Position numbers and translations under genes: made by a program. Of a stretch of DNA of 64,000 nt, positions 52,559 to 64,000 are shown piece after piece. The notes under the pieces are model-generated. The model saw nothing but the letters and a program-made list of their open reading frames with translations. It was not told the origin of the DNA and searched no databases. This stretch comes from Diprion similis. Taxonomy: Eukaryota > Arthropoda > Insecta > Hymenoptera > Diprionidae. The stretch is taken from contig NC_060108.1 of assembly GCF_021155765.1 (NCBI RefSeq), positions 21,663,025 through 21,727,024 on the forward strand, written 5' to 3'. Position 1 is the stretch's first letter; every line of letters begins with the position of its first letter.

Positions 52559-53061
52559 TAGTGGTTATAACACTGATATTTGTAAATAGGAATTTTAACT
52601 TGTCCTGTGCTGTAAAATAAATGTAAATTAATTATTCTTAATATTATTCCAGTATAGTAAATATATTTCCATGAAAATAATTCTAACTCTAACGAAACAT
52701 GAACTGATGCATGAATATACTTGCAATTGGTATATATATTATTAAAATTATTAGTATTGAATTACATAGGAATTTTCCAGATTTTCAAATTCTTCACTTT
52801 ACTTCTATATTTGAATATGGGAATAGGTCTACTATTTAAAGTTAAAACCATCTGATCCTATGGCTTAGGTATTCTGAATTTACTATTGTTTCCGGAAACG
52901 TGATTTTAGAAGTATCAGTTTACTCCTCAGTTCTTTGAATGTTGAAAAGAGTAATTTGTTTTTCATATGTAAAGTTTTCAGTTGAAAGGAGCACTCAGAA
53001 ATTAAAGGATAGAAAGCAGGAAAATATGCAAACAGATAAGGACAATGAGCTGTTAAGTTTT

Positions 53062-55777
53062 CTAATTGATATAGCTGCTTCTCTTTTCTGCCACTTGTTT
53101 TCTGTTTTGCAACTTGGCTTTTAAGCATTCTATTTCATATTCGCGTTTTTGTAAAATGATTTTAAGTAATTGATATTGTTGTTTTTGACACTGTAATTGT
53201 TTTTGAAATTGCTTTTTAGATTCAAAAAATTTCTCAGCAGCAAATTTTGCAGCCATTAAGGCTTTTCTTTTCTGTTCTTCTACACAATATATTCGTCTTT
53301 CTAATTCCTCACAACTACTACATATCATTGTAGTTTGGTCTGGTAACTTTGATTCAGCAACTTCCAATGCAGCTTGAAGCGAGTTATTAGTTTCCTTTTC
53401 ACAATACAGTTGATCGGTCAACTGTTCAAATTCTCGTGCTGCATGTTTTGCCATTTTTTCACTTTCTTGTAATAGCTGAAAAAGATATGCCACATAAATA
53501 TTGGGGAGTATGCCTGAAGCGAATTATAGCGCAGTAGGGCCTGCTACGCTCACACCAAAGAGCAGATACCGTATTGGATTTTAACGTTTAGCGAGATTTG
53601 ATATGCACTCCAATTTCAGAATGAGTTAGTTACAAATGAGTCAGAGTACCCTCGTTTTAATACGTACTCTTCGTATATAACATGTACTTTTATAAAATCC
53701 AATGTTGTAGAATTTCATTTTATGTGGTATAATTTACTTTTTTCAATCTTCTAATTGTGTCACTTTGATCTTCTATCATTTTTTCTTTAATTCTTAGTTC
53801 ACAGTGGTGATCATCCTTCATATCACTTAATTCTTTTCTCAATGTGTTACATTTTTGCGTTTCTTCACCAAAGGAACATTTCAAATTTTCAAGCTCTATT
53901 TTAAGATCTTTCACTTTTGCGACCATTGCCTTGAATTGACATTGTTGGTCACACAGTTGGGTATCCTGAACAATGTAAAAGTCTAAGTTAAAGTGTCTTA
54001 AATCATACTCCGATTTTCTCTTCATGTGTTTAAAAATCCTAAAAGATATAGGAATGCATACCTTCTCAGAAATGCACATATCCTTTTTTTGCATCAGAAT
54101 CTGTTGCTGATTACAGACCCCACTCAATTCACATATTTGTTTCTTTTGTATCTTAACCACGTTTGTTAACTCTGTGATCATCTCCTCATATTCGTTTTTT
54201 TCGGTATTTAGAGCTTCCTCTTTCTTATGCACTGCGTTTTTTATTTTATCAACCTCTTCCGAAACCTCTGCACATCTGTAAACAAATTTGGTCGGACTAT
54301 TATAACTGCTGAGTAATTTCCTTCTTTCTTCAGGTTACTTATAATACGTTACTATAAATAACGGAATACTCGGTAATCCTGATATGGTATATAACAGTAC
54401 TTGATTATTATTTTTTAGTACATTATTGATTAATTTGTTTAAAATATTGGTAAAAATTACTTCTTTGCTTCATTTTCAGTCATATTTTTCAATTTGAATT
54501 TCAACTCCTTACATTCACAAGCAAGTTTTGTGTTATCACATATTGTCTGACCCAGTTGTTTAGATAACATTGCATTTTTCTCAGCTTCTTGAGCGAGTTT
54601 TATGTTTTCTTGCTAAGGTAAAATCGCTTGATTAATCACGATTTATATTTATACCTCACAGATCATTCAAGAGTTAATTTAATAATTTACAGTCAAGTTC
54701 AAGCAGTAAGTATACTTTTAGAGCTGCGATTTCAGCTGCTAAATCATTTTTGCTAGTCTTTATCATGTCTGAATGATCTCTGGATTGTTTTGCCAGATCC
54801 ATAGCTAGGTTTCGTGATCGAACAGCCAGTTTCACTTGTTCCTCTGATTTTGCCAAAGCATCTCGTAGGCAAGCTGCTTGTTGCTCTCCGTCTGATTTGA
54901 GGCACTTCATGCTACAGGTCAAGTTTTCTAATTGTTCAGCAAGCTCAGCTCTGAGCTTCTTTTCATTTTCAAGATCCTATTCAGTAAGATTATTTATTGT
55001 AGTTTCTCAATATGTGTATTATTTTACCAGATATTGATATTTATATTATTTGTAGTATTGCAACGAAAAAATTGACCAAACAAATTTTCGTGACTAAGCA
55101 GCAATAAATTGTGTCACAAAATATTGAAATCTATCAGGGCAGTTAGGAAGTGTATGGATTATAATGCAGGTGAATGATGTACCTGTTGCAACTTGTCGAT
55201 ATCAAGGTTGTCAGTCGATGATTCCATTGATTTTACATTAACTCTATCAGCAGATGATCCTCTGGATCGCTTTTCTGGATCCTTGTCTGCAACATAAATA
55301 TAAAATGACACATTATTAATGTACAAGTGTCGAAACGACTACAAAAGCACATCTTCACTGAGAACCCATTTCTGGACTTTGATGATTTATATTTGAAAGC
55401 AATTATGTGTCAATGAGAAGCTAAAGGAGCGCAAATAATTTCTTTCTTAACTAAAAATTGTACAAACCTAAAATCATTCTTTTTTTCAATCAACCCCAAT
55501 GATACTGGTAGGAGGATTATCTATATGCAATCTTACCCTCATTACCATATGTAATTTACAGTTAGAATATGCAATCGTGAAGATATGTAGAAAACTTTGA
55601 ATTTGTAAACTTACTCCTGACAAACAACACATACCGGCTATTTCCCAAATTTATCATTACACTTTGATAAAACCAATTGAATTTCATCAACTTCTGTACA
55701 TTTTCATCTAATTTTACCAACTGCAAAATAATAATAGGGAGTACCCGATCAGTATTGAAATGAATGGTAGTAGACAT
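53062..55777 (-). CDS. Uncharacterised coiled-coil protein
   Basis: I do not recognise the family. Exons in transcript order: 55777 (or 55720)-55615, 55286-55183, 54976-54716, 54612-54461, 54275-54062, 53965-53738 and 53475-53062; phases agree throughout. With ATG at 55777 it is 511 aa. From about residue 90 to the end the sequence is long heptad-like helix rich in K, E, Q and L (for example NEKKLRAELAEQLENLTC and LKIELENLKCSFGEE), with scattered Cys and a C-terminus KRSSYIN. It may be a cytoskeletal, centrosomal or sperm-type structural protein; that is only a guess. The 5' end is uncertain: a ttttgcag acceptor at 55721 allows joining to the upstream Cys-rich exons. Confidence 0.65.
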
Positions 55778-56061
55778 CCAGACAAGTGCAAGGAGTTCAA
55801 GTACGGCAAGAAGTTCAAGTACGTATTGTAGAGGTAAGCGAATTTCTTTCTACATTTTAATTTCGGGTTTTTGTGGGATATTTTTATGTAATAATGGTGA
55901 TAACAGCTATATTAGGCTGACCAACAGAAATGCGATTCCTCAAACGCTTTTGCAACTGCCTATCATTTCAATTTATCAAATTTCACATATTAGAAGTAAA
56001 TAATCAATAGATAAAATTACCTCGCAGATGTCTAGTGCAACATAAATTCATTTTTTCATAT

Positions 56062-56570
56062 CTACAGCTTGATCCAATGGTGAAACAGCTTACGCTCTTT
56101 TAATTTAGCATCTTTGCAAAGGCACATCCTTTTCTGATGGCACGCTTTCTGTGAGTTTTTTCTCAGCCATTGTTTATCTTGTAAGCTGGTGCAGGTACAG
56201 CAGGTACTTAAACTGGTTACTGCACAGCAACACGATAATCCCTTTTTATAGGCGAGTCTTTCCATCGCTTCTTGCTGGTAGACATTGCATGGATTTCGGC
56301 ACTGTTTTCCTTTGCAATTATCCCCCTGTAATTTTCGAATCAACGATGTCACAAACATATTTTTGTCAATGATCTTACAGGGAAAGAAGTTCGCTGCATG
56401 GTTGTGCAGCGAAGATTAACTTAGCATACTGTGATATCTCGTTCAGGAATATTTTCGAGCCCCGACATATCAGGAATTTGAGCTGCATCATTCATTTTCT
56501 TCGACGCTGAAGTAGTCCTTAGCTGTGTATTAAGTTGATTAAGTTGCACAATAATAGAATCTATACTCAT
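56062..56570 (-). CDS. Uncharacterised Cys-rich protein, possibly the 5' part of the coiled-coil gene
   Basis: Two exons, 56570-56430 and 56325-56062, join in phase 0 to a 134-aa frame ending in TAG. The first begins MSIDSIIVQLNQLNTQLR and ends ERDIT; the second begins GDNCKGKQCRN and holds a dense Cys cluster (SCCCAVTSLSTCCTC) plus later single Cys in a basic tail. No family recognised. Either this is a separate small gene, or exon 2 splices at an internal phase-0 donor (gca|gtaacc, inside the Cys cluster) to the coiled-coil exon at 55720, which would discard half the Cys-rich tail. The start is uncertain because upstream sequence has an acceptor-like site. Confidence 0.45.
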
Positions 56571-56958
56571 TCCAAGATTTACCCGATTTTCCGAGGCGGT
56601 GATCACAACATGAGTTGCTACAAAACTTATTCTTTGCTATAGAATGAACTGTCAAATTCGCGAGCATACATATTTTAGATACCGTTAGAAGTTATCGGTC
56701 ATCAAATAAAATTTAATACAGTTATTTACAGTCAGCTACTTTTTCTATATTGTAATATTTGGAGGCGAAGGCTTGTTCAGCGATAAATGTGAGATCTTGG
56801 TTCAAATCCAAACTGACATTTCATTAGCAGATGTTTGTTTCATCTGCAAAACGATTTATTTGATAGTGTTTTTAACGAAGTCGTGAATGGAAACGAAGCT
56901 GTAAAAACAATGAAGGTGCCTGAATGGCATTAAAAATAATGGGGTATGGGTATTCGTC

Positions 56959-58783
56959 ATGTGGGATATGAGGTGTGCAAGCAACGGATGTTGCGGTCTG
57001 AGTAAAGGCACCCAGTCTGATGGCCTAATATCAGATACTTCCACTGAAGAATTAACATCCAGTAGTTCGACGGAAAATTTGAAAGATGACAAAATCTCTA
57101 AAAGGCTTCTCGGTAAAAGAATACAAAACTTGCAGACATCAGTCTTCCAAAGTAATCACTCACAAGTACATATGTCATTTTTTACCAGCAAAGGAATCCG
57201 AAGCAGCAATCAATGAATCTCAAAACTCGACTGATTTGGTGATACAAGCATCAACCAGTTTGCATCGAGCCCAAACTCAATATCAATTGTACATCCAATG
57301 GGGAGTTTTGTTAAGTTTCGGAGTCCTGTTGTGGGTTGCACTATGGGTGACTGATATATTTAATCCAAACCCATTCTTAAAGGAGGGTAAGTCTTGTAGA
57401 GCCATGGTTTTCATCATGCAATCCTTTGTTCCTTGTATTTTTTCGATTACTTCGTTTGACCATCTGATGATACTGCCGAATGTATATAGTTTCACTTTTT
57501 CCTGATCCTATTCAAAGGTTGGCTTGCAGATGTAGCAACAGCAAAAAAGGTAACTCTGAAAACTGGAATTGTGAAGAAGCCAGCCCCGCCTGTATGGTGG
57601 TTCCAGAATTTTTGGAATCATACTTGGAACTCATTGATTTCTGTAACCACTTTGGATAGTGCTGTCTTCCTGACTTGCATTACAATTTTGGTTTACCTTG
57701 AATCTCACACAAGAAATAATTGGCGAGGAACTCTTGTAAGACTTTACTGCAAGTGAGTTGAAATAGCTCGCATACTATTTATTTTAAAACGTTGATTTCT
57801 TTCTTCAAAACTTCTAAAAATCTCTCAAGTTCGTTACATGAAATTTTATTTACTATTAAAATTTCAAGTCAGTTTTTCATGGCGAAATCAATGTATCTCA
57901 AATTCATGTTCTTTATATCAAATGTATCCAAGAAAAGCCTTAGATAAATACTTATAGTGGATTTTATAAAAATTCAATCCAAAGCAGGGCAGAGCAAGGT
58001 GAAACTGATAGGAGCAGTTTCCGCTCGAACATTTCACAAGAAGATGTAGGATCAAAGGAATCAGAATTCCTCAGTCATGATGGTACTTTGTCGAAATTTA
58101 GCCATGGCGATGTTAGAAATTTCAACCAATATAATGATATTAGAGGAAAGTCAGAAATGGGTGAGAAAAGTACGCAGTGCTTGAGTCCAGAAGAAACTTC
58201 GATGACTGAAAATCGAATATTGAAGTCTGTGAAAGGCTCACGTAACTGGAATAATACGAGAAAACGATTAATGCAGATGAACGATTGTAAAAATTGCTGT
58301 AATTTGTCTCACAGAAGCAGCCAATTGTGCAAAGACGTAGTCAAAAGTGAGCTGGTTTTTAAGAAACCCAGCTGGACGTGTGTGTCTACTGTGACACAAA
58401 ACGATCGAAGGAAATCAAATCTTGAACAGCCTAGTTTCTCCTGTTCAATATTTAATAAAAGTACAAGCTTTATGTCAGAAAAAGTCGAGACCTGGTTCGA
58501 ACTTAAGAATCCAGATCAAGCTGAAAAAGTGATGCATACTTTCGATGCAGAGCTAGAAGAATTCTTCAAGACTCGAAGCCATCCATCACCTCTTTCTTTT
58601 GGAGAAGCAGCACAAGATCTGCAGCAGTATAACAGTAATAGCATCGGCTGTGAATGCAGCAGACAATCAAGGAGCGTAATTTTAAACTTGGATTACAGCG
58701 GAGGCATTATCAGTTCCTCGCCAGCATTCCGAAGGTTTTTAGTAAATTTGGCTAAAGACAGACTTTCCGAATCATATTATTGA
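56959..58783 (+). CDS. Uncharacterised protein with two predicted membrane segments
   Basis: Exons 56959-57112, 57189-57386, 57530-57752 and 57988-58783 join to 1371 nt, 456 aa, with all phases consistent. The N-terminus is Ser/Thr-rich (DTSTEELTSSSSTENLKDD). Two hydrophobic stretches follow: WGVLLSFGVLLWVALWV around residue 90 and the region from LDSAVFLTCITILVYLE around 170, separated by a Trp-rich loop (PPVWWFQNFWNHTW). The C-terminal half is polar, Ser-rich and Cys-containing, probably disordered. I do not recognise the family. The gene is divergent from the Cys-rich frame about 390 bp away and convergent with ncd. Confidence 0.7.
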
Positions 58784-59162
58784 ACATAAAGATTCAATTT
58801 TCTTACTTTTTCATCGAAGTACGTCATTATTGTCCATTTTGAGATTACATTTACGTCCTACTTTTGAAAAAATTTTCACATTTGTAAAGCTTATTTAATG
58901 TCAATCACACCGCTATCGAATTTATGATCGCAATGAAAAACATTGATGCCATTTTTATATTTTTGACCTTTTTTATTTTATAAAATATCAATTAAACTAA
59001 ATGTGTCGCAGTTTCATCGTAAAATATCTTATGATAGAGTTATTCATGTTAAGCTACTGGGTTTGCATAAGTGATAATACAAAATAATGTACAAGTAAGT
59101 ATTATCGTTATATATAAGAATATTTTACAATCAGTCGGAGTTCTAAAAATGCCATTCAACTC
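58784..59162. other. Convergent intergenic region
   Basis: About 380 bp, very AT-rich, between the two-TM gene and ncd. Likely overlapping 3' UTRs; nothing else seen. Confidence 0.5.
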
Positions 59163-61627
59163 TTATGCAGAACTGGTAAATGTGGCTCGTGTACGTCTAA
59201 CACTTCCAGTTTTACAATTGTTGACATTGCTAGCAAATCTTAAAGAGTTCAATGTTTCATTGAAGCATTCATCTAACGGTGAAATATTCAATAACATCAA
59301 CGTTTTTGAGTTTCCACCAAGCGAGGGCATCAATAAATGAGTTAATTTAGAGTTACGATATGGCACGTGATCTTGTTTTTTTAACAATGCTAAAATTACA
59401 TTTCCCAAATTAGCTAGGGACTTGTTGATGTTTTTGGTTTCAGTCGTTCTTGCAATTTCATCATTTCGCAATCGTTCAGAACCAGCCAAATCAACCAAGT
59501 TCAATGTGCCGGTACAAACCTCGTTCCTTACTTTGTGAGTTCCAATCAGTCGTATTCTTGCCACCGAGTGTGACCGTGAAGACCTAATGAAATGGAACAA
59601 ATGAATCATTTTTTAAAACGAAATATTCAATCATTTTTTGTGCAAGTGTTACATTCAATAACTTGAATGCGCATACTGGATAAAAAATATGATATAGTAA
59701 TATTGAACAAGTATGGTGCTAACCTTTCATTGGAATGTGTAGCCGCTACTGCCCGGTTCTTTTGGGCTAGTCTCAAGCAGTCTTGTAATTCTGCAGGACT
59801 ATTTACTTGTTCAATTCGTAGATTAGTTACATAAATATCGGTGCCTTTCGAATCTGTCATGCGGATTTCGTGAGTTTTAGGATGGTCGTCTAATAAGTCT
59901 ACGATATGTTCATTGTATATCTCCAAGAAGCTAGCTTCTATAACATATTCCCATCCAAGAACCTCAAATTGTTTCTTTTCCTCAAAGATGTGTTTGACCT
60001 GAAAATAATGTAATAGTGTTTTGATGGAAATTATTTATTCTACTTAATTCAGATTAAAAATACATACTGTTCTTGGTATCATTCCTTCGCAATCTTCACT
60101 TGGGTAACCTTCCATAGTGTAGGTTTTGCCAGATCCAGTCTGACCATACGCAAAAACACAAACGTTATACCCTTCAAGTGCAGACTGTACTAGCAGCGCG
60201 AGCTCTTCAAATACAGTAGCTTGGCTTGAGTTGGGAGGAAACACTTTATCAAATGTAAATTCCTGCCGAGTACCTCGGGGTCGACCACCGCAGGTTGAAG
60301 CTTCCATGATTTCAGATTTACCAATCTCAATGGTACACTCGTCAGTAAATACCATAGAGCACATTCTGAACAGTAAAACATGAAGAATTAAGATGATACC
60401 TTGTGGAATAAAGTGTAAAATTGCAGGTAATGGTCATACAAAATATAACATCCGTTTCAACGGAATTATTTTTTGCTGCCTTAAATCTCAAATCAATCTT
60501 CTCCACTGGCGTTATAAATATCCAAGCTAGACCCATTTTTAATATATTAATTCTCATATTTTCAATAAACAACAAGACTCTATCTGTTTCTCATTAAGAC
60601 CTATGACATACCCTTTCGAAATTTCCTTGTCGATACGAGGCCTTACTCTGCAGAAGACTCGAATGTTTCCCTTCATTTCTTGAATTGTATTATGTAATTG
60701 TCTTCGATCTCTATCCATCGAGTGAACTAAGCCTTGAAGCTCATCATTTATTTGAGTTAATTTAGCAATAGCATTTTTGTGCAATTGGTTCTCGGTTTTG
60801 AAGTCATCAAGTTTTTGTGTTGCTTTAAGTAACTCGAGTGCTTGGATTTCTGATTTTTCCTGATAACTCTGTAGGCTTGCTTTTGTAAGTGATAGATCTT
60901 CTTTCAAGACTACATGCTCTTTGCTTAGGTCATTAATAGCATTCTGTAAGTCCGTATTTTTATTCTGCAAGACAGTCACTTCTAGGGTCAATCTTGAGCT
61001 CTCCAATTCATACTTTTCTGCTTTCAACCTGTCCTTTTCTTCTTGTACTCGTAAGGACTCAATTTGAGATTTCAGTTCAGAGTTCTGTTGTGCAATCGAC
61101 TTGTGCTTTTCTTTAACGACACCCAATTCGTTGCTAGCTTCTTCTAATCGTCCTTTCAAATCCCATTTGGGTCTTTGCTTGGTTGCAGCTTTCGTGGCTG
61201 CCAAGTTATTAGTTTTGTTTGTAGTCGTAGCAGCAGTACTTCTAAATACTTTTGAAGTTGCGATTGGTTTTGGCGCAGGTTTTATGTTAGGTTTCTTATT
61301 TTCACTTGGTTCATTTGCAGTTGCAGGTCTCTTGATGGCAGATCTTGTGGTACTCGTACTTCTTGTGATTATTCCATGTGTTTTTGCTCTAACTAAGCCA
61401 GGTTTCTGTGGCACTATCATTTCTCCTGTTATTTGTGCTGGGATATTATGCGTGCTTTTGTACTTTTTTGAACTCTCTGTGCCATTTTTAATATCTTCAT
61501 TTGATAGTGCTTTTACTAAATTTTTGTTCCTTTGAGAATGACCATTTACACTCTCTTCAGTATTTACATTCACAGTGTTAAGCCCCTTTCTTGGCACTAC
61601 CTTTGGCTTAGGTAATCGTGATTCCAT
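59163..61627 (-). CDS. ncd: Kinesin-14 (Ncd/KIFC1), C-terminal motor
   Basis: Minus-end-directed microtubule motor for spindle assembly. Minus-strand exons: 61627-60612, 60365-60068, 59998-59724 and 59583-59163; 2010 nt, 669 aa. Residues 1-165 are a basic, Pro/Ser/Thr-rich tail ([15 protein letters not shown]); about 165-320 is a coiled-coil stalk; the neck and motor start at [13 protein letters not shown]. Motor motifs: P-loop GQTGSGKT near 412-419, switch I NERSSRSHS (across an intron), switch II DLAGSE, and [20 protein letters not shown]. The motor at the C-terminus plus the [11 protein letters not shown] neck defines kinesin-14. A cag acceptor abuts the ATG, so an untranslated exon lies upstream. 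The ORF extends 16 codons further 5', but the Met after the acceptor is preferred. Confidence 0.95.
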
Positions 61628-62923
61628 CTGCAAACATTTGAATAGGGATATCATTATTGTAAATAAACATTGCAAATAACTAGTAAAAGTTTGCTGATTT
61701 TACAGGAATAGGAAAACTAGTTCAACATAAAATTACGAATTGAGCAATGTGACTTGAAATAAATCTTATTGCTAATTTTGCTTAAGCTAAAATTTTATTA
61801 TCATCACTAACAAATCTGCTATTCTCATTGCAAATGTGATATTACAGCCATCCTCTCTGTTATCAAAGCGTTGCCTCGTGCTCGAGTTGTTTTTTTTTAA
61901 CGAGTAACATTGATTAATTATCGCCGAATCCTTGCTGCTTATTCCATTATAATTGAACTTGAAGATACACCGACAACTCGCAAAATATCAAGCATATCCA
62001 AAAGTTCAGTGTCTCAAATTCATAGAAATACGTGACATGAAGTAAACAAACCTTTCTGCATGCGATCCACTAAAAAACTTTGGCCACTAAATTCACAAGT
62101 CGCTGCCAATTATTCAGTATATTACTTTATTCGTGCGAATATCATTCGAAAGGTACGTGCTAGCAAAATAGGATGATCACAGTACCTCACGAAGCTAATA
62201 CATTATCAATTAAAAACTGCAAGAAAACTTAGCGTCGTGAACAGCCAACGATCAAAGATGTCTAACGTGAAGAACGCGTTGTACCGGACTTCAAATATCG
62301 GTTACGAGATTCAAACTTGTTTTTATATATACCAAATCCCTTCATTGGACCAATGAAAAACGGGTAGGTCGCATCCAGCCAATTAGAAAAGTTTCGAATT
62401 TTCGACTCGATGCATTTTAAAAACTCAATAAACAAGTCTATAAAACTACTAAAACTTTACGCAAAAATGTGTGAAAATTTTCGGAATGCGCTTCGTCAGA
62501 CACGAATCAGTACTTTTTTCCGCCTAAGTTTTATTCAGATTAATTGAAATTGCTGAAAAACTTGAAAATCTCTAGTCATATGTGCCCACAATAAGCAATG
62601 GATCCGCGATTATATCGTATGTAATAGATTTCCGACCGAAGGTATTCAACCAATAAAATAATAAGTTTGAAATCTCATCAATGCGTCTTTCATTATTTAT
62701 TTGAGACCGTTACTGACTATCGCAATTAGTTAAATTAAAGCTTCAGCAGTCACGGATGTTGAATTTCTAATACAGCATCCGTCAAGTCTTGTATACCTTT
62801 TCACCTAGTTTCCACGTTTACCGTCAGAGCCACGTAAAAGCTCATCAGACTTTCTAACCTTGTAGTGGTGGGAAAGTGGAATTGTGAAGATTTTCCGAAT
62901 TAATATTAATAACAGACATAATA
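61628..62923. other. Divergent ncd/DHX8 intergenic region
   Basis: About 1.3 kb between divergent start codons. It should hold the untranslated first exon of ncd and both promoters. I see no other coding sequence. Confidence 0.5.
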
Positions 62924-64000
62924 ATGGACATGGATGAGGTTGCGAAATTGGAGCATTTGTCTCTTGTTTCAAAAATATGCACAGAGTTGGAGAATCATTT
63001 AGGCCTAAATGATAAGGATTTAGGTAATAGAACGACGTTTAACCTAACCTAACGACAGAAATAAGCGTTCGGTGCAACGATTAATTCCATTTTATTTAAC
63101 ATTACAGCTGAATTTATTGTTGACCTGGCCGAAAAAAATAACAGTTTAGAGTCGTTCAAAAAAGTACTCGTCGAAAATGGGGCTGAATTCTCGGTAAGTT
63201 GAAAAATTGAATGCAAAATACTAGCATACGATATTAATTGTTTGACAATTTGTTTTTGCTCTGTGTATACATGTTGTCGAACATTATTTTCCAAATTTAG
63301 GACTCCTTCATGGCAAATCTTCTGAGGATTATACAACACATGAAACCGTCAAAACAGTTGAATGACAAATCTCACAATGCAAACCACAGGCAGGATGACT
63401 TGTCGTTAAAGTTCCCAGGCCTGGCTATACCAAATGAGCATAAGAACCTCCAGCCTATTAAAGAGGAGAAGGATGAAGATGTAGTTAATGATACCATGGC
63501 TGCGCTAGAAGCCCTCGCTCCTTCAGGTTCAAAAACTCAACCTGATTCAAAGAAAGAGCAAGAAGGACCTGTAGTTGATGCCGCTAACGATAAAAAAGAT
63601 AAAGATAGAGATAGGAGAAAAAACAGATCAAAAGATCGCAAGCGGGACAGATCAACATCACGTAATCATAGAGATAGAAAACACAGATCACGATCACGGG
63701 ATCGGTCCAGATCTAGAGACAGAAATCGGGATCGGAGACGCCGTGCGTCAAGAGATCGCAAGAGATCTAGATCAAGAGGTGCACGTTCAAGATCCCGAAA
63801 TAGACGTTCCAGATCACGGGATCGCAAGATTTCTAAACGCAACAAACGGCATGAAACGGAACGCTCAAGATCGCGTTCTGTAGAAGAACTTGCAGTTGAT
63901 CCAGAAGTGGGAAAAATTTACACTGGAAAAGTTGCAAATATTGTTCAGTTTGGGTGTTTTGTACAGCTGGAAGGTTTGAAGCGCAGATGGGAGGGTTTGG
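62924..64000 (+). CDS. DHX8: DEAH-box splicing helicase DHX8/Prp22, N-terminal part (3' partial)
   Basis: Releases spliced mRNA from the spliceosome (family knowledge). Exons 62924-63023, 63108-63193 and 63301 to the window end. The start [20 protein letters not shown], with the conserved [21 protein letters not shown], is the DHX8 N-terminal helical region. It is followed by an acidic stretch and a long RS/RD-rich segment (about 63590-63880, DRSRSRDR repeats). Then [20 protein letters not shown] begins the S1 RNA-binding domain, cut by the window edge. The helicase core lies outside. Vertebrate and fly DHX8 share this RS-then-S1 order, which separates it from DHX15 and DHX16. Confidence 0.94.

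Noticed and set aside
55764..55832. Plus-strand coding exon (ATG ... SARSSSTARSSST ... gtaagc)
   Set aside because: It is a short frame built on an imperfect 18-bp tandem duplication, opposite a minus-strand gene, with no continuing exon found.
56761..56822. tRNA gene (B-box-like ggttcaaatcc)
   Set aside because: There is no A box at the right distance and no acceptor stem or cloverleaf can be formed.
61101..61535. 144-codon hydrophobic plus-strand ORF
   Set aside because: It is the antisense shadow of the ncd tail and stalk exon.

Overview
The window is insect nuclear DNA: AT-rich, with short GT-AG introns, arthropod TATA/Inr promoters, an insect group II chitinase and a pigment-dispersing factor (PDF) gene. 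The gene set and the PDF core NSELINSLLGLPKN suggest a holometabolous insect. Hymenoptera (perhaps a sawfly) is my best guess, from overall resemblance only. No bacterial, phage or CRISPR features are present.

Layout, left to right: METTL18 (+, 5' end cut by the window); pyridoxine-5'-phosphate oxidase PNPO (-); the 26S proteasome ATPase Rpt6/PSMC5 (+); about 4.4 kb without recognisable coding sequence but with possible noncoding exons; a 32-unit minisatellite of roughly 26-bp units, most of which resemble a complete 3' splice site; CDK11/PITSLRE (+, 10 exons); the neuropeptide gene Pdf (-), which has no long ORF and was found by translating the splice-joined exons; about 12 kb of gene-free DNA; Cht10 (+, 28 exons, five GH18 and five CBM14 domains); a class I-like SLC2 sugar transporter (+) with a clear TATA/Inr promoter; the mitochondrial carrier SLC25A35/34 (-); the cytochrome oxidase assembly factor COA8 (+); a coiled-coil protein (-) and a Cys-rich protein (-) that may be one gene; a two-TM protein (+); the kinesin-14 ncd (-); and the N-terminal part of the splicing helicase DHX8/Prp22 (+, 3' end cut).

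These are independent eukaryotic genes, not a pathway cluster. Housekeeping genes lie in tight convergent or divergent pairs, with intergenic gaps of 0.2 to 1.3 kb. The two developmentally regulated genes, Pdf and Cht10, flank the large noncoding block. For the main genes I traced splice junctions by hand, and every complete model sums to a whole number of codons: PNPO 243 aa, Rpt6 405, CDK11 872, PDF 91, Cht10 2707, SLC2 512, SLC25A35 311, COA8 156, two-TM protein 456, Ncd 669.

The most notable points are: a Pdf gene whose mature peptide ends unusually (NINNI-amide); the tandem array of 3' splice-site look-alikes just upstream of CDK11; complementary loss of catalytic motifs in Cht10 GH18 domains 1 and 2; two GC-AG introns that the reading frame forces; and a sugar-transporter start codon split from the rest of the protein by an intron 4 nt into the CDS.
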